From Clostridium sp. CS001 (GTDB lineage: Bacteria > Bacillota > Clostridia > Clostridiales > Clostridiaceae): a stretch of DNA of 64,000 bases. Below the pieces are notes generated by a model. That model was given only the letters and a program-made list of their open reading frames with translations, did not search any database and was not told the origin of the DNA. Shown here piece after piece: positions 17,007 to 26,042 of this stretch. Positions within the stretch are counted from its first letter, which is position 1. Every line of letters starts with the position of its first letter. The translations under genes were made by a program, and so were the position numbers. The DNA lies in assembly GCF_020443565.1 (NCBI RefSeq), contig NZ_JAIZZN010000018.1, positions 1-64,000 on the forward strand, given 5' to 3'.

Positions 17007-17999
17007 ATGAAGTTTGAGAATTTACCGAAAATTGAATTGCATTGTCATTTAGATGGGAGTGTAAGACCAGAATCAATAATTGATATAGCGAAAGAAGAGG
17101 GTATAAGCATTCCCTATTACGATACTGAAAATATTAGAAAAGAAGTCACTGCACCGTCAGAATGTAAGAGCCTTGATGAATACTTAAAAAGGTTTGAAAT
17201 CCCCATTTTAGTAATGCAATCAAAGGGCAGTTTAAGAAGAATTACCCTTGAACTTCTTGAAGATGCTGCAAAAGAGAATGTAAAATATATCGAGGTTAGA
17301 TTTGCACCACTACTTCACATAAAAAAGGGGTTAACCCTTGAAGATGTTATAGAAAGTGTACTAGCTGGTATTAACGAGGCAGAGATGAGGTATGATATAA
17401 AAGGAAATATAATACTTTCATGTATGAGATTTATGAGCGTGGATAAAGCCTTTGAGGTTGTGGAAGCTGGAAGGAAGTATTTAGATAGTGGTGTAGTTGC
17501 AATAGACTTATGTGGATCTGAAGGTGAGGGGTTTTGTGAAAAATTCATAGAACCTATAGCGCTTGCTAGGGATTATGGATATAGAGTGACTATTCATGCG
17601 GGCGAAACAGGAATTGGTAAAAATGTTCTTGAGGCAGTAGAACTTTTAGGAGCTGAAAGAATTGGCCATGGAGTATTTATTAAAGACTGTGCCAATGCCT
17701 ATAATATTGTAAGAGATAAAGGAATTACACTTGAAATGTGTCCAACAAGTAACATCCAGACTAAAGCAATAGATACTTTTAAAAACCACCCAATTTATGA
17801 TTTTCATAAGGCTGGAATAAGAGTAAGTGTTAATACTGATAATAGAACGGTATCAGATACAAATATGACTAAGGAGTGCCAGGTGCTACTAAGAGAGTTT
17901 AGCATTACATTTGAAGAGTATAAACAGATTTATCTTAATAGTGTTGATGCAGCTTTTGCTCCTAATGAAATTAAGGAATGGTTAAGGCAATATATTTAG
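17007..17999 (+). CDS. add: Adenosine deaminase family protein
   Basis: The enzyme should hydrolyse adenosine (or possibly adenine) to inosine (or hypoxanthine) and ammonia in the cytosol, part of purine salvage. The 330-residue protein has all metal and catalytic motifs of the family: HCHLDGSV (about 12-19), the HAGE region with catalytic Glu (about 197-200), GHGVF with His, and SVNTDNR with the metal-binding Asp. AAGGAGGG precedes the ATG. The adenine riboswitch directly upstream ties its expression to adenine level. The family also contains adenine and aminodeoxyfutalosine deaminases, but HCHLDGS and the length favour adenosine deaminase. A strong terminator follows, so it is a single-gene unit. 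Confidence 0.93.
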   Translation: MKFENLPKIELHCHLDGSVRPESIIDIAKEEGISIPYYDTENIRKEVTAPSECKSLDEYLKRFEIPILVMQSKGSLRRITLELLEDAAKENVKYIEVRFAPLLHIKKGLTLEDVIESVLAGINEAEMRYDIKGNIILSCMRFMSVDKAFEVVEAGRKYLDSGVVAIDLCGSEGEGFCEKFIEPIALARDYGYRVTIHAGETGIGKNVLEAVELLGAERIGHGVFIKDCANAYNIVRDKGITLEMCPTSNIQTKAIDTFKNHPIYDFHKAGIRVSVNTDNRTVSDTNMTKECQVLLREFSITFEEYKQIYLNSVDAAFAPNEIKEWLRQYI

Positions 18000-18006
18000 A
18001 CAATAT

Positions 18007-18054
18007 AGGTGCTGTCTATAGATGATTACTAATCTATAGATAGCATCTATTTTT
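18007..18054 (+). terminator. Terminator after add
   Basis: AGGTGCTGTCTATAGAT pairs with ATCTATAGATAGCATCT over 17 positions with G-T pairs only as exceptions. ATTTTT follows. Confidence 0.85.
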
Positions 18055-18240
18055 AAAAAACAAGTATTTGTTATATAATTATTGATGGTATTCCATAGAT
18101 TTTAATAAAGTATCATTAAATAGCACAAAACATGCAATTTCAATTATATGTAAAAACAATTTACATAAAGGTAATACAGAAGAACAAAACAATCAATAAT
18201 TGTTTTGAACTCTAGATAATAAATGAGGGGGAAGTAAATT

Positions 18241-19215
18241 ATGAATAAAACATCAAAAAAATTCTTATCTTTATTAATATCAACAATGCTTGTGGGGTCA
18301 TTATTAGTGGGTTGTACCGCAAGTAAAACTGAGGAGAAGAAGGAAGGCACAGTAATTACTGAAACTGAAACAAAAAAAGCTGAATCGGCTTATGTTGACG
18401 GTAGTTATATAACTGATGCAAAATGGTTATCTGAAAATTTAAAAAGCAACGACATATTGATTTTAGATGCTAGAAGTGATAAAGAATATGCAAAGGGACA
18501 TATTCCAGGAGCGATAAATGTAGCTTGGCAGGGGTTTGCAAACATGGAAGGGAAGCCTGGCGACAAAGGTTGGGGAGTTGTTCTTTCTGATGATAAGCTT
18601 TCAGAAAAGTTATCTGCTATAGGAGTAGACAAAACTAAAACCATAGTTATTTACTGTGACAATAAAAATGGCTGGGGTGAAGATGGAAGATTTGTATGGA
18701 TGCTTAAAATGGCTGGTATTGAAAATGCAAAAATGCTAAATGGTGGATTTAAGTTCTGGGAAAGTAGCAAATATGAGGTTTCAACAGAAGTAGTTTCCCC
18801 AGTGGCCAGTAGTTTTATAATTGAAAATTTAAATAAAGGTGGGTCTATTAATACTGAAGAGTTAAATGCTAAACTTGGCAAGGTTAAAATTTTGGATAGC
18901 AGAGAAAAAGATGAGTACGAAGGTGCAGTTAAGTTTGGTGAAGCAAGAGGAGGACATATTCCAGGGGCTATAAACCTAACTTTTAATACACTTTTCAATG
19001 AAAATGAAACATTTAAAAGTGCAGATGAATTAGAGGCAATATTTAAAGCTGCTGGCTTAAATAAAGAAGATGAAATAGTTACATATTGTACTGCAGGCAT
19101 AAGATCAGCACATTTATCTTTAGCACTCAGAATGATGGGATATAATAATGTTAAGAACTACGATGAGTCCTTTTATACTTGGGCTAAGGATGAAAGTCTA
19201 AAGCTAGAAAAATAA
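18241..19215 (+). CDS. Tandem-rhodanese lipoprotein (sulfurtransferase)
   Basis: The 324-residue protein starts with a lipoprotein signal peptide ending in the lipobox LLVGC (Cys25), so it should be anchored outside the membrane. Two rhodanese domains follow (about 55-180 and 195-322). The second has the active-site loop CTAGIRSAH; the first has a cysteine in YCDNKNGWGEDGR but an unusual, longer loop. Both carry the GHIPGAIN motif. Such proteins transfer sulfane sulfur from thiosulfate or similar donors. GAGGGGGAAG precedes the ATG. The next three genes follow closely or overlap and probably form one operon, linking sulfur transfer to a membrane and redox function not yet named. Confidence 0.9.
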   Translation: MNKTSKKFLSLLISTMLVGSLLVGCTASKTEEKKEGTVITETETKKAESAYVDGSYITDAKWLSENLKSNDILILDARSDKEYAKGHIPGAINVAWQGFANMEGKPGDKGWGVVLSDDKLSEKLSAIGVDKTKTIVIYCDNKNGWGEDGRFVWMLKMAGIENAKMLNGGFKFWESSKYEVSTEVVSPVASSFIIENLNKGGSINTEELNAKLGKVKILDSREKDEYEGAVKFGEARGGHIPGAINLTFNTLFNENETFKSADELEAIFKAAGLNKEDEIVTYCTAGIRSAHLSLALRMMGYNNVKNYDESFYTWAKDESLKLEK

Positions 19216-19245
19216 TAGCTTATATTAAAGGATGGTGAAAAACTA

Positions 19246-19932
19246 GTGAAACAATTTAAAAAATCAACTTATATAAAAATTGCTCTACTTATAGCTTTTG
19301 GATGTTTGTTTTTTCTTAAGCCTGTAAAAGAAATGATTTTTATGCTAAGTATGATAAATGTTGAGGCTATAAAGGGATATATTTTATCTTTTGGAGTTTG
19401 GGCTCCGGCTATATCATTTATCCTAATGATCCTTCAGTCTGTTGTTGCACCACTACCAGCTTTTATAATAACCTTTGCTAACGCAGGTTTGTTTGGCTGG
19501 ATAAATGGAGCAATACTATCTTGGAGTAGTGCTATGGTTGGAGCAATGTTATGCTTTTTCATAGCCAGGTTACTGGGAAGAGATGTAGTTGAAAAACTAA
19601 CAAGTAAATTTGCCTTAAAAAGTATTGACGATTTTTTTAAAAAACACGGCAAATATGCAATATTGATTGCTAGGTTGCTTCCATTCATATCCTTTGATAT
19701 TGTAAGTTATGCAGCAGGGTTAACATCTATGAGTTTTTGGTCTTTTGTTGTAGCTACTGGGATTGGACAGCTCCCTGCAACAATTATTTACTCATATGTT
19801 GGGGGTATGCTAGCTGCTGGAACTAAAATGATGGTTTTTGGACTGCTAACGCTATTTGCTGTAAGCATATTGATAATATTGGTTAAAAGAATATATAATG
19901 AGAAAAATAAAGGCAATCAATATTATGAATAG
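19246..19932 (+). CDS. TVP38/TMEM64 (VTT/DedA-like) membrane protein
   Basis: The 228-residue protein has about five hydrophobic segments and the VTT-domain pattern: QSVVAPLPAFIITFANAGLFG in two pieces (QSVVAPLPAF, IITFANAGLFG), ARLLGRDVVEKL, and ARLLPFISFDIVSYAAGLT. Proteins of this class (YdjX/YdjZ, YtxB-like) sit in the cytoplasmic membrane and are linked to lipid or ion transport; the exact function is not established. The start GTG is preceded by AAGGATGGTG. It lies 30 bases after the rhodanese lipoprotein and overlaps the next gene, so it belongs to this operon. Confidence 0.88.
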   Translation: MKQFKKSTYIKIALLIAFGCLFFLKPVKEMIFMLSMINVEAIKGYILSFGVWAPAISFILMILQSVVAPLPAFIITFANAGLFGWINGAILSWSSAMVGAMLCFFIARLLGRDVVEKLTSKFALKSIDDFFKKHGKYAILIARLLPFISFDIVSYAAGLTSMSFWSFVVATGIGQLPATIIYSYVGGMLAAGTKMMVFGLLTLFAVSILIILVKRIYNEKNKGNQYYE

Positions 19933-21085
19933 CATTAAGCTATCAAAGGATATATTAGAAAGAGTAGATGCCATGTCAAAGGAATGCATTAGTTGCAAAA
20001 GATGTATGAGAAATTGTATAATGTTATATAACTACTGCGATTCACCTAAAGAACTTTTAAGTGAAATAAAAAGCTCAGGTGAAGTAAATATAGAAATACC
20101 TTATTCGTGTAACCTTTGCAATCTGTGCACTGAGGTGTGTCCAAAGGATATTAATCAAAAGGAGCTTTATTTAGAATTAAGAAGGTATACCTTTAAAAAT
20201 CATAAAAAAGCAATTATGCCCTTAGGTTATAAGGTAGTTAAGTTTCATCAGAAAAATAGTTTTTCAAAAATATTTTCAGCTTCTTCAAAAAAACCAGAGG
20301 ATAAATGCACTACGGCATTTATCCCAGGTTGTGCTTTGATGTCCTATAGCCCTGAAATTGTTATGAAAACCTATGAATATCTTCAAAGTGTTATTCCGGG
20401 AATAATGATTATTTCGAAATGTTGTGGGAATCCAACTCATACAATGGGGGATAAGCAGGGTTTCAAAAAGTATTATTCACAACTAGAGGATGCGATGCAA
20501 AGATTAAATGTAACTAAGATGATTACAACTTGTCCTAACTGTTTTATAAGTATAAAAAGGAATAATCCTAACTTGGAAATTACAACTTTGTGGGAAGAAA
20601 TTCTTGAAAAAGGCCTCCCAGAAGGCCTAAATAATAAATACAAAGATATACATATTGCATTTAGTCTTCATGACCCATGCCCAACAAGGTATGAAACAAG
20701 CACCCATGAAGCAGTTAGGGAAGTCGCAAAAAACATGGGTATAATAATTGAGGAGTTTAAATTTTCTAAAGAGCAGACCGTATGTTGTGGAGCAGGTGCA
20801 ATGGTAGGAGTAACAAATAATAATCTTGCTGTAGCGCATATGAGCAAAAGAGCAACGCAAGCGCCAACAAAGAATATATTAACATACTGCCAATCTTGTG
20901 TGGAGTCTTTGTCAAGAGGAGAAAAAAACACTTTGCATTTATTAGATTTGATGTTTAACGAGAAGGCGTATAAGGACTTTAGATTTCATCAGAAAAAAAA
21001 TAATACTGCATTTAAGTGGATCAATAGATATAAAGGTAAAAGAAGAATTGAAAGGTTTGATAAATATGTTAGACACACACGGTAG
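19925..21085 (+). CDS. Iron-sulfur protein with two CCG domains (HdrD/GlpC-like)
   Basis: The 386-residue protein begins with a ferredoxin-like domain with two cluster motifs, CISCKRCMRNC and CNLCNLCTEVCP. Two cysteine-rich CCG domains follow, with CCGNPTH and CCGAGAM plus upstream Cys residues in PGCA and TCPNC. This architecture is that of heterodisulfide-reductase D, GlpC and LutA relatives, which pass electrons or reduce disulfides. The cysteines for two [4Fe-4S] clusters are present. An ATG at 19898 is also in frame, but AAAGG is better placed for 19925, which overlaps the previous stop by eight bases. No flavin partner is encoded beside it, so its electron donor is unknown. Confidence 0.87.
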   Translation: MNSIKLSKDILERVDAMSKECISCKRCMRNCIMLYNYCDSPKELLSEIKSSGEVNIEIPYSCNLCNLCTEVCPKDINQKELYLELRRYTFKNHKKAIMPLGYKVVKFHQKNSFSKIFSASSKKPEDKCTTAFIPGCALMSYSPEIVMKTYEYLQSVIPGIMIISKCCGNPTHTMGDKQGFKKYYSQLEDAMQRLNVTKMITTCPNCFISIKRNNPNLEITTLWEEILEKGLPEGLNNKYKDIHIAFSLHDPCPTRYETSTHEAVREVAKNMGIIIEEFKFSKEQTVCCGAGAMVGVTNNNLAVAHMSKRATQAPTKNILTYCQSCVESLSRGEKNTLHLLDLMFNEKAYKDFRFHQKKNNTAFKWINRYKGKRRIERFDKYVRHTR

Positions 21086-21650
21086 GAAATATATAAGTCC
21101 GCTTTTAAAAGCTATGGCTAATTTTTTCTTAAGATTAAAAATGACACCTAATAATATAACTGTTATAGGTTTTCTAATAGGGTTATTACCATTTGTATTT
21201 ATTTATTTTGACAAGTATTTAATGGCAGTTTTATTTTTATGGGTTTCAGGTTTTTTTGATGCTGTAGATGGCGAGATGGCAAGGATTAGCAATAATTCAA
21301 CTCCTTTCGGAACACTTATGGATGTAACCTTTGATAGGATAGTTGAAATAGGAGTTATTTTAGCAATAGCCTTAAAACATCCACAATATAGATTGGGACT
21401 ATTATTTTTGACATCTGTAATAATACTTTCCATGACTATTTTCTTAACGGTTGGTGCACTTTCTGAGAATAGGGGGAGTAAATCCTTCTATTATCAAGCG
21501 GGAGTAGCGGAAAGAACCGAAGGATTTTTACTTTTCACCCTAATGATTTTAATACCTAAGCATATTGCATTAATATCTAATGTATTCTCAATTTTAATTT
21601 TAATAACTGCTATTCAGAGAATGATAGAAGCTAGAAAGATTCTAAAATAA
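21066..21650 (+). CDS. CDP-alcohol phosphatidyltransferase family protein
   Basis: The family joins a CDP-linked lipid to an alcohol in phospholipid synthesis in the membrane. The 194-residue protein has the full signature D-x2-DG-x2-AR-x8-G-x3-D-x3-D, seen as DAVDGEMARISNN then STPFGTLMDVTFD (about residues 64-89). It has about five hydrophobic segments. The head group cannot be read from the sequence. A TTG reading at 21048 is possible, but the ATG at 21066 fits GAAAGG better. It overlaps the end of the Fe-S gene and is the last of four co-directional genes. A dedicated lipid product linked to the sulfur/redox genes is possible but only inferred. Confidence 0.88.
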   Translation: MLDTHGRKYISPLLKAMANFFLRLKMTPNNITVIGFLIGLLPFVFIYFDKYLMAVLFLWVSGFFDAVDGEMARISNNSTPFGTLMDVTFDRIVEIGVILAIALKHPQYRLGLLFLTSVIILSMTIFLTVGALSENRGSKSFYYQAGVAERTEGFLLFTLMILIPKHIALISNVFSILILITAIQRMIEARKILK

Positions 21651-21720
21651 TTTATCCATTGAGATATTACTTGACAAATAAAAGATTTAATTAATATCTT
21701 AATGGATAATAATTTAACTA

Positions 21721-21749
21721 TTGCATTATAAAAAGAATTAGTTTATAAT
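21721..21749 (+). promoter_or_regulatory. Promoter of the uronate island
   Basis: The -35 TTGCAT (21721-21726), a 17-base spacer and -10 TATAAT (21744-21749) give a start near 21756. The first operator begins a few bases later, so a bound repressor would block initiation or early elongation. Confidence 0.75.
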
Positions 21750-21760
21750 TAGGTCAAGTT

Positions 21761-21778
21761 ATTGTTAACGTTAACAAT
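21761..21778. promoter_or_regulatory. LacI-family operator O1 upstream of uxaC
   Basis: ATTGTTAACGTTAACAAT is an 18-bp perfect palindrome with the central CG step typical of LacI/GalR-family sites. Two related copies lie at 23209 and 24423. The nearest candidate repressor is encoded at 23384-24385. Confidence 0.85.
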
Positions 21779-21808
21779 AATCTATACTTGAAAAAAAGGG
21801 TGGAATTT

Positions 21809-23215
21809 ATGAGAAAATTTATGGATGAAAACTTTTTATTAGCAAACAATACAGCGATAGATTTATACAATAATTATGCAAAAGATATGCCTATTATTGA
21901 CTATCATTGCCATTTGAACCCAAAAGAAATTTTTGAAAACAAGAAATTTAAAAATATAACAGAGGCATGGTTATATGGAGATCATTATAAATGGAGAGCT
22001 ATGAGAAGTAATGGCATTGATGAAGAATTCATTACTGGAAGTGCTAGCGATTATGATAAGTTTATGGCATGGGCAAGGACAATGCCAATGACTATAGGCA
22101 ATCCACTATATCACTGGACACATTTAGAACTTCAAAGATACTTTGGAATTAAGGATGTTTTAAATGAAAAAACTGCTCCTGCTATTTGGGAAAAGATAAA
22201 TGAATTACTAAATGGGGAAGGCTTCGGTGCAAGAGATCTAATAAAAAAATCTAATGTTAAAGCCTTGTGCACAACAGACGACCCAACAGATTCTCTAGAA
22301 TATCATATAAAAATTAATAAGGACACAGAGTTTGATGTAAAGGTTTTACCGACTTTTAGACCGGACAAAGGACTTCAAATAAACAAAGATATTTTTATTA
22401 CATGGGTAGCAAACCTTGAAAAAGTATCTAATATGAATATTAAAAATTATGACGAATTCCTAAAGGCACTAGAATCAAGAGTAGAATTTTTTAACCAGGT
22501 TGGATGTAGAATATCAGACCATGGTTTGGATAGCATAGCATATATGGAGGCTTCAAAAGAAGAAGTAGCTGAAATATTTGCAAAGGCATTAAAAGGACAA
22601 GTTGCATCAAGTGATGAAGAAAGCAAATACAGAACATATACATTACAATTCTTAGGTAGATTATACTCAAAATTAGGATGGACAATGCAACTTCACATTG
22701 CAGCACTAAGAAATAACAATACAAGAATGCTTAAACAATTAGGACCAGACACTGGATTTGATTCTATTAACGATGAAAAAGTAGCTTATTCTCTTTCAAA
22801 ACTATTAGATTCACTAGAAGTAGATAACTTACTTCCTAAAACTATATTGTATTCTTTAAATCCAAAAGATAATTATGTTCTTAGTACTATGCTTGGAAAC
22901 TTTCAAGGTTCACAGGTTCCAGGAAAGATACAGTTTGGAGCCGCTTGGTGGGTTCTAGACAGTAAAGAAGGAATGATAGAACAAATGAAAATCTTAGCTA
23001 ATACTGGGTTACTAAGCAGGTTTGTAGGTATGCTAACGGATTCAAGAAGTTTCTTATCATACACAAGGCATGAATACTTTAGAAGAATATTATGTAACTT
23101 ACTAGGGGAATGGGTAGAGAATGGTGAAGTACCAGATGATATGGAGCTACTAGGAAATATGGTTCAAGGAATATGTTACAACAATGCTAAGGAGTATTTT
23201 GGCATAAGTTGTTAA
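21809..23215 (+). CDS. uxaC: Uronate isomerase (glucuronate isomerase)
   Basis: UxaC converts glucuronate to fructuronate and galacturonate to tagaturonate, the first cytosolic step for both acids. The 468-residue protein matches the family size. It shows the start pattern MRKFMDENFLLAN, the metal motif DYHCHLNPKEI (about 32-42), LGRLYSKLGWTMQLHIAALRN in two parts (LGRLYSKLGW, TMQLHIAALRN) and LTDSRSFLSYTRHEYFRR near the end. A TTG at 21788 is in frame, but AAAGGGTGG points to the ATG at 21809. It is the first gene of the island, downstream of operator O1, and its stop codon lies inside operator O2. Confidence 0.96.
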   Translation: MRKFMDENFLLANNTAIDLYNNYAKDMPIIDYHCHLNPKEIFENKKFKNITEAWLYGDHYKWRAMRSNGIDEEFITGSASDYDKFMAWARTMPMTIGNPLYHWTHLELQRYFGIKDVLNEKTAPAIWEKINELLNGEGFGARDLIKKSNVKALCTTDDPTDSLEYHIKINKDTEFDVKVLPTFRPDKGLQINKDIFITWVANLEKVSNMNIKNYDEFLKALESRVEFFNQVGCRISDHGLDSIAYMEASKEEVAEIFAKALKGQVASSDEESKYRTYTLQFLGRLYSKLGWTMQLHIAALRNNNTRMLKQLGPDTGFDSINDEKVAYSLSKLLDSLEVDNLLPKTILYSLNPKDNYVLSTMLGNFQGSQVPGKIQFGAAWWVLDSKEGMIEQMKILANTGLLSRFVGMLTDSRSFLSYTRHEYFRRILCNLLGEWVENGEVPDDMELLGNMVQGICYNNAKEYFGISC

Positions 23216-23224
23216 CGTGAACAA
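23209..23224. promoter_or_regulatory. LacI-family operator O2 overlapping the uxaC stop
   Basis: TTGTTAACGTGAACAA differs from O1 by one base in one half. The TAA stop of uxaC lies within it. It is 160 bases upstream of the regulator gene, so it may serve in repression by looping or in autoregulation. Confidence 0.7.
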
Positions 23225-23383
23225 TACATAAATACAACTTGTTGTTTTTTAGGTGATCTAGTTTACATTCCATTTTTAACTTATTCGAATACTTAATAAT
23301 TACTAAATATAAAATGTGTTAGTTAAGTTGTTTCCTATATGGTATTATATAAGTATTTACTAGTAGGATAGGAGTGTTTAAGA

Positions 23384-24385
23384 ATGGTAGCAACAATAAA
23401 GGACATAGCTAAAATTGCAAAGGTTTCACATACTACAGTTTCAAGGGCGCTTAATGATAGCCCATTTATAAAGGAAGACACAAAGATTAAAATTATGGCA
23501 ATAGCAAAGGAGCTTAACTATGTACCAAATTATAACGCTAAGAGTTTGGTACTAGATAGATCCTATAACATAGGCCTTCTTTTTACCACTATCAGCGATG
23601 TAACTTCATCAAGTTTCTTTTATGAAACAGTACGTGGTGTAAGTAGTGTCATAAAAGGAAGTTACAATCTAGTGGTTAGAGGAATTGATGATTATAAAGA
23701 CTTCACATTAGTTAATAGCAAAAGGTTTGATGGCATTATATTGATGAGTCAAAGTAGTAGTGATGATTTATTTATAGATTATTTGATAGAGAAAAAGATT
23801 CCAGTAGTTGTACTTAATAGAGACATATATGAAAGTTCTATTATTAATATATTATCTTCAGATAAAAAAGGGAGTTATGATGCAGTAACGCACCTGATAC
23901 AAAATGGACATAAAGATATAGCCATAATAGAAGGTAAAAAGGGATTTAACTCTACTGTTGAAAGAAAAAATGGATTTTTAATGGCATTAAGTGAACATAA
24001 ACTTGAAATAAATAGTGAATATATGGTTGGAGGAGATTATACCATTGGAAGTGGATATAATGCCATGAAGGAGCTATTAAGTTTGAGGAAGATTCCAACA
24101 GCAGTATTTTGCTCAAACGATGATATGGCAGTGGGAGCAATGAAAGCTGTAGTTGAATCACGGCTAAGTGTTCCAGTTGATATTTCTATTATGGGGTTTG
24201 ATGGTAGTCAGTTAGGTGCCTTTTTAACACCGGCTTTAACTACAGTAAAAAGACCTATTATGGAAGTAAGCAAAAAAGGTGCAGAGAAGCTTTTGAGCAT
24301 TATAAAAAATAATAGTGCTGAGGGAGAAAAGATATACATTAATACAGAGCTTGTTGAAAGAGAATCAGTGGCAAGAATAACATAA
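23384..24385 (+). CDS. LacI-family transcriptional regulator of uronate genes
   Basis: The 333-residue protein has a classic N-terminal LacI helix-turn-helix (ATIKDIAKIAKVSHTTVSRA, residues 3-22) and hinge helix region (YVPNYNAKSLV). A periplasmic-binding-protein-like ligand domain follows, with RKNGF, CSNDDMAVGAMKA and SIMGFDGS. It lies inside the uronate island, between uxaC and the TRAP transporter genes, with matching palindromes on both sides. It is therefore the likely repressor of the island, probably released by a uronate or by KDG; the inducer is inferred. KdgR or UxuR would be equivalent names in other species, but orthology was not tested. Confidence 0.9.
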   Translation: MVATIKDIAKIAKVSHTTVSRALNDSPFIKEDTKIKIMAIAKELNYVPNYNAKSLVLDRSYNIGLLFTTISDVTSSSFFYETVRGVSSVIKGSYNLVVRGIDDYKDFTLVNSKRFDGIILMSQSSSDDLFIDYLIEKKIPVVVLNRDIYESSIINILSSDKKGSYDAVTHLIQNGHKDIAIIEGKKGFNSTVERKNGFLMALSEHKLEINSEYMVGGDYTIGSGYNAMKELLSLRKIPTAVFCSNDDMAVGAMKAVVESRLSVPVDISIMGFDGSQLGAFLTPALTTVKRPIMEVSKKGAEKLLSIIKNNSAEGEKIYINTELVERESVARIT

Positions 24386-24422
24386 GTTTGTCACTGAGCT
24401 ACAAGCAAACTTAACAAATTTA

Positions 24423-24436
24423 TGTTAACGTTAACA
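24423..24436. promoter_or_regulatory. LacI-family operator O3 upstream of the TRAP transporter
   Basis: TGTTAACGTTAACA is a perfect 14-bp palindrome identical to the core of O1. TATACT lies five bases downstream and may be a -10, so bound repressor would cover the promoter of the transporter and catabolic genes. Confidence 0.8.
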
Positions 24437-24519
24437 AAAATATACTAATGTTACTTATAAAGAATCATATTTTTAAATTATATAGTTAAAATTTTAAAAG
24501 ATAAAAAGGAGGAAAAAAC

Positions 24520-25539
24520 ATGTTGAAATCTACGAAAAAAATTATGGCACTTCTATTATCTTCAACTTTGGCTTTTGGTCTAATTGGGTGTAGCAGTGTT
24601 ACTAAGGGAAAGAGAATTATTCGTATATCTCACTCTCAATCATCATCTCATCCTGACCACTTAGGACTTATGGCATTTGAGCAGTATATAGAGTCTAAAT
24701 TAGGGGATAAGTACGATGTACAGATTTTCCCGAATGAGCTATTAGGGCCATCTGTAAAGGCAATAGAATTAGTTCAAACAGGAGCAATAGATTTTGCTGT
24801 TGCAAGTACTGGTAATCTTGAAACCTTTGATAAGGTTTATCAAATATTTAGCATGCCCTATTTATTTGACAGTGTAGATAGCTATCATAAAGTAATGGGA
24901 GATAAGGAATTGATTACTAGTATCTTTAAATCTACAGGAATAGCTGGTTTTGAAGCAGTTACATGGTTTGAGGCAGGTACAAGAAATTTCTACGCTACAA
25001 CACCCATCAGAACTCCTGATGATTTAAAAGGTAAAAAGATCCGTGTTCAACAAAGTCCTGCAAATGTAAGAATGATGCAATTGTTTGGTGCAGCTGCAGC
25101 ACCAATGAGCTTTGGGGAAGTATACACAGCTATACAATCAGGAGTAATTAATGGTGCTGAAAACAATGAATTGGCACTAACGAATAATAAGCATGGAGAA
25201 ATTGCTAAATTCTACACCTACAATCAACATCAAATGGTTCCTGATCTGTTGATAGGAAATCTTAAGTTTTTAAATGGTTTATCACCTGAAGATAGAAAAA
25301 TATTTGATGAAGCAGCCATAGAATGTACAAAAGTTGAACGTGAAGAGTGGGATTCAAAGACAGAGGAAGCTAAAAAACAAGCAGAAGGCATGGGTGTTGA
25401 ATTTATACAGACTGATGTAGAATTATTTAAAGAAAAGGTACTTCCATTACACAAAGAGTTACTTACAAAGAATGAAAAATTACAACCTATATATGATAAA
25501 ATCCAAGAAATAAACAAACAAGTAAAGGGGGAGAAATAA
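24520..25539 (+). CDS. TRAP transporter substrate-binding lipoprotein, DctP family
   Basis: The 339-residue protein begins with a lipoprotein signal peptide ending in GLIGC (Cys24), so it should be tethered outside the membrane. The DctP/YiaO pattern is clear: ISHSQSSSHPDHLGLMAF, LVQTGAIDFAVAS, TPDDLKGKKIRVQQSP with the substrate-carboxylate-binding Arg, and FGEVYTAIQSGVINGAENN. DctP proteins bind organic acids; placement inside the uronate island points to glucuronate or galacturonate. The ATG follows AAAGGAGGAA. It is the first of three TRAP genes and is only one base from the next gene. Confidence 0.93.
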   Translation: MLKSTKKIMALLLSSTLAFGLIGCSSVTKGKRIIRISHSQSSSHPDHLGLMAFEQYIESKLGDKYDVQIFPNELLGPSVKAIELVQTGAIDFAVASTGNLETFDKVYQIFSMPYLFDSVDSYHKVMGDKELITSIFKSTGIAGFEAVTWFEAGTRNFYATTPIRTPDDLKGKKIRVQQSPANVRMMQLFGAAAAPMSFGEVYTAIQSGVINGAENNELALTNNKHGEIAKFYTYNQHQMVPDLLIGNLKFLNGLSPEDRKIFDEAAIECTKVEREEWDSKTEEAKKQAEGMGVEFIQTDVELFKEKVLPLHKELLTKNEKLQPIYDKIQEINKQVKGEK

Positions 25540-25540
25540 T

Positions 25541-26026
25541 ATGGGAAGTCTCAAAATAAAGCTAACTAAAGCATTAGAAGTAGTATGCATTTCACTCTTT
25601 ATATTTATAACAATTATAGGATTATATCAGATTATAACAAGATATGTATTTAATGCCCCGAGTACAATTTCAGAAGAATTGTTAACATTTTCATTTACAT
25701 GGATGGCATTATTATCAGCAGCTTTAGTGTTTGGAAAACGTGAACATATGAGAATGGAGTTTGTTGCAAATCTATTTAAGGGAAAGGCTAGTATTGCTTT
25801 GGGTATCATTTCCGAGGTATTGATTTTAATATTTGCTGCTCTAGTACTTATTTATGGAGGAATGTCAATTACAAAGCTTACAGCATTACAGGTTACAGCG
25901 TCCCTAGGGGTTCCCATGTCTTATATATATGTAATAGTTCCTGTAAGTGGAGTTTTAATTGTTCTTTATAATATTCTTAATATAAATGAATTAGTTTTAC
26001 AATTAAAAGCAAAGAATTCTAAATAA
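25541..26026 (+). CDS. TRAP transporter small permease, DctQ family
   Basis: The 161-residue protein has four hydrophobic helices, the standard topology of the small TRAP membrane subunit that links the binding protein to the large permease. Family marks are the RYVFNAPSTISEELLTF stretch, LVFGKREHMRM (about 65-75) and SLGVPMSYIYVIVPVSG. GGGGGAGA precedes the ATG, which starts immediately after dctP. It works only with its two neighbours. Confidence 0.92.
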   Translation: MGSLKIKLTKALEVVCISLFIFITIIGLYQIITRYVFNAPSTISEELLTFSFTWMALLSAALVFGKREHMRMEFVANLFKGKASIALGIISEVLILIFAALVLIYGGMSITKLTALQVTASLGVPMSYIYVIVPVSGVLIVLYNILNINELVLQLKAKNSK

Positions 26027-26042
26027 AAGAGGAGGCAAATAA

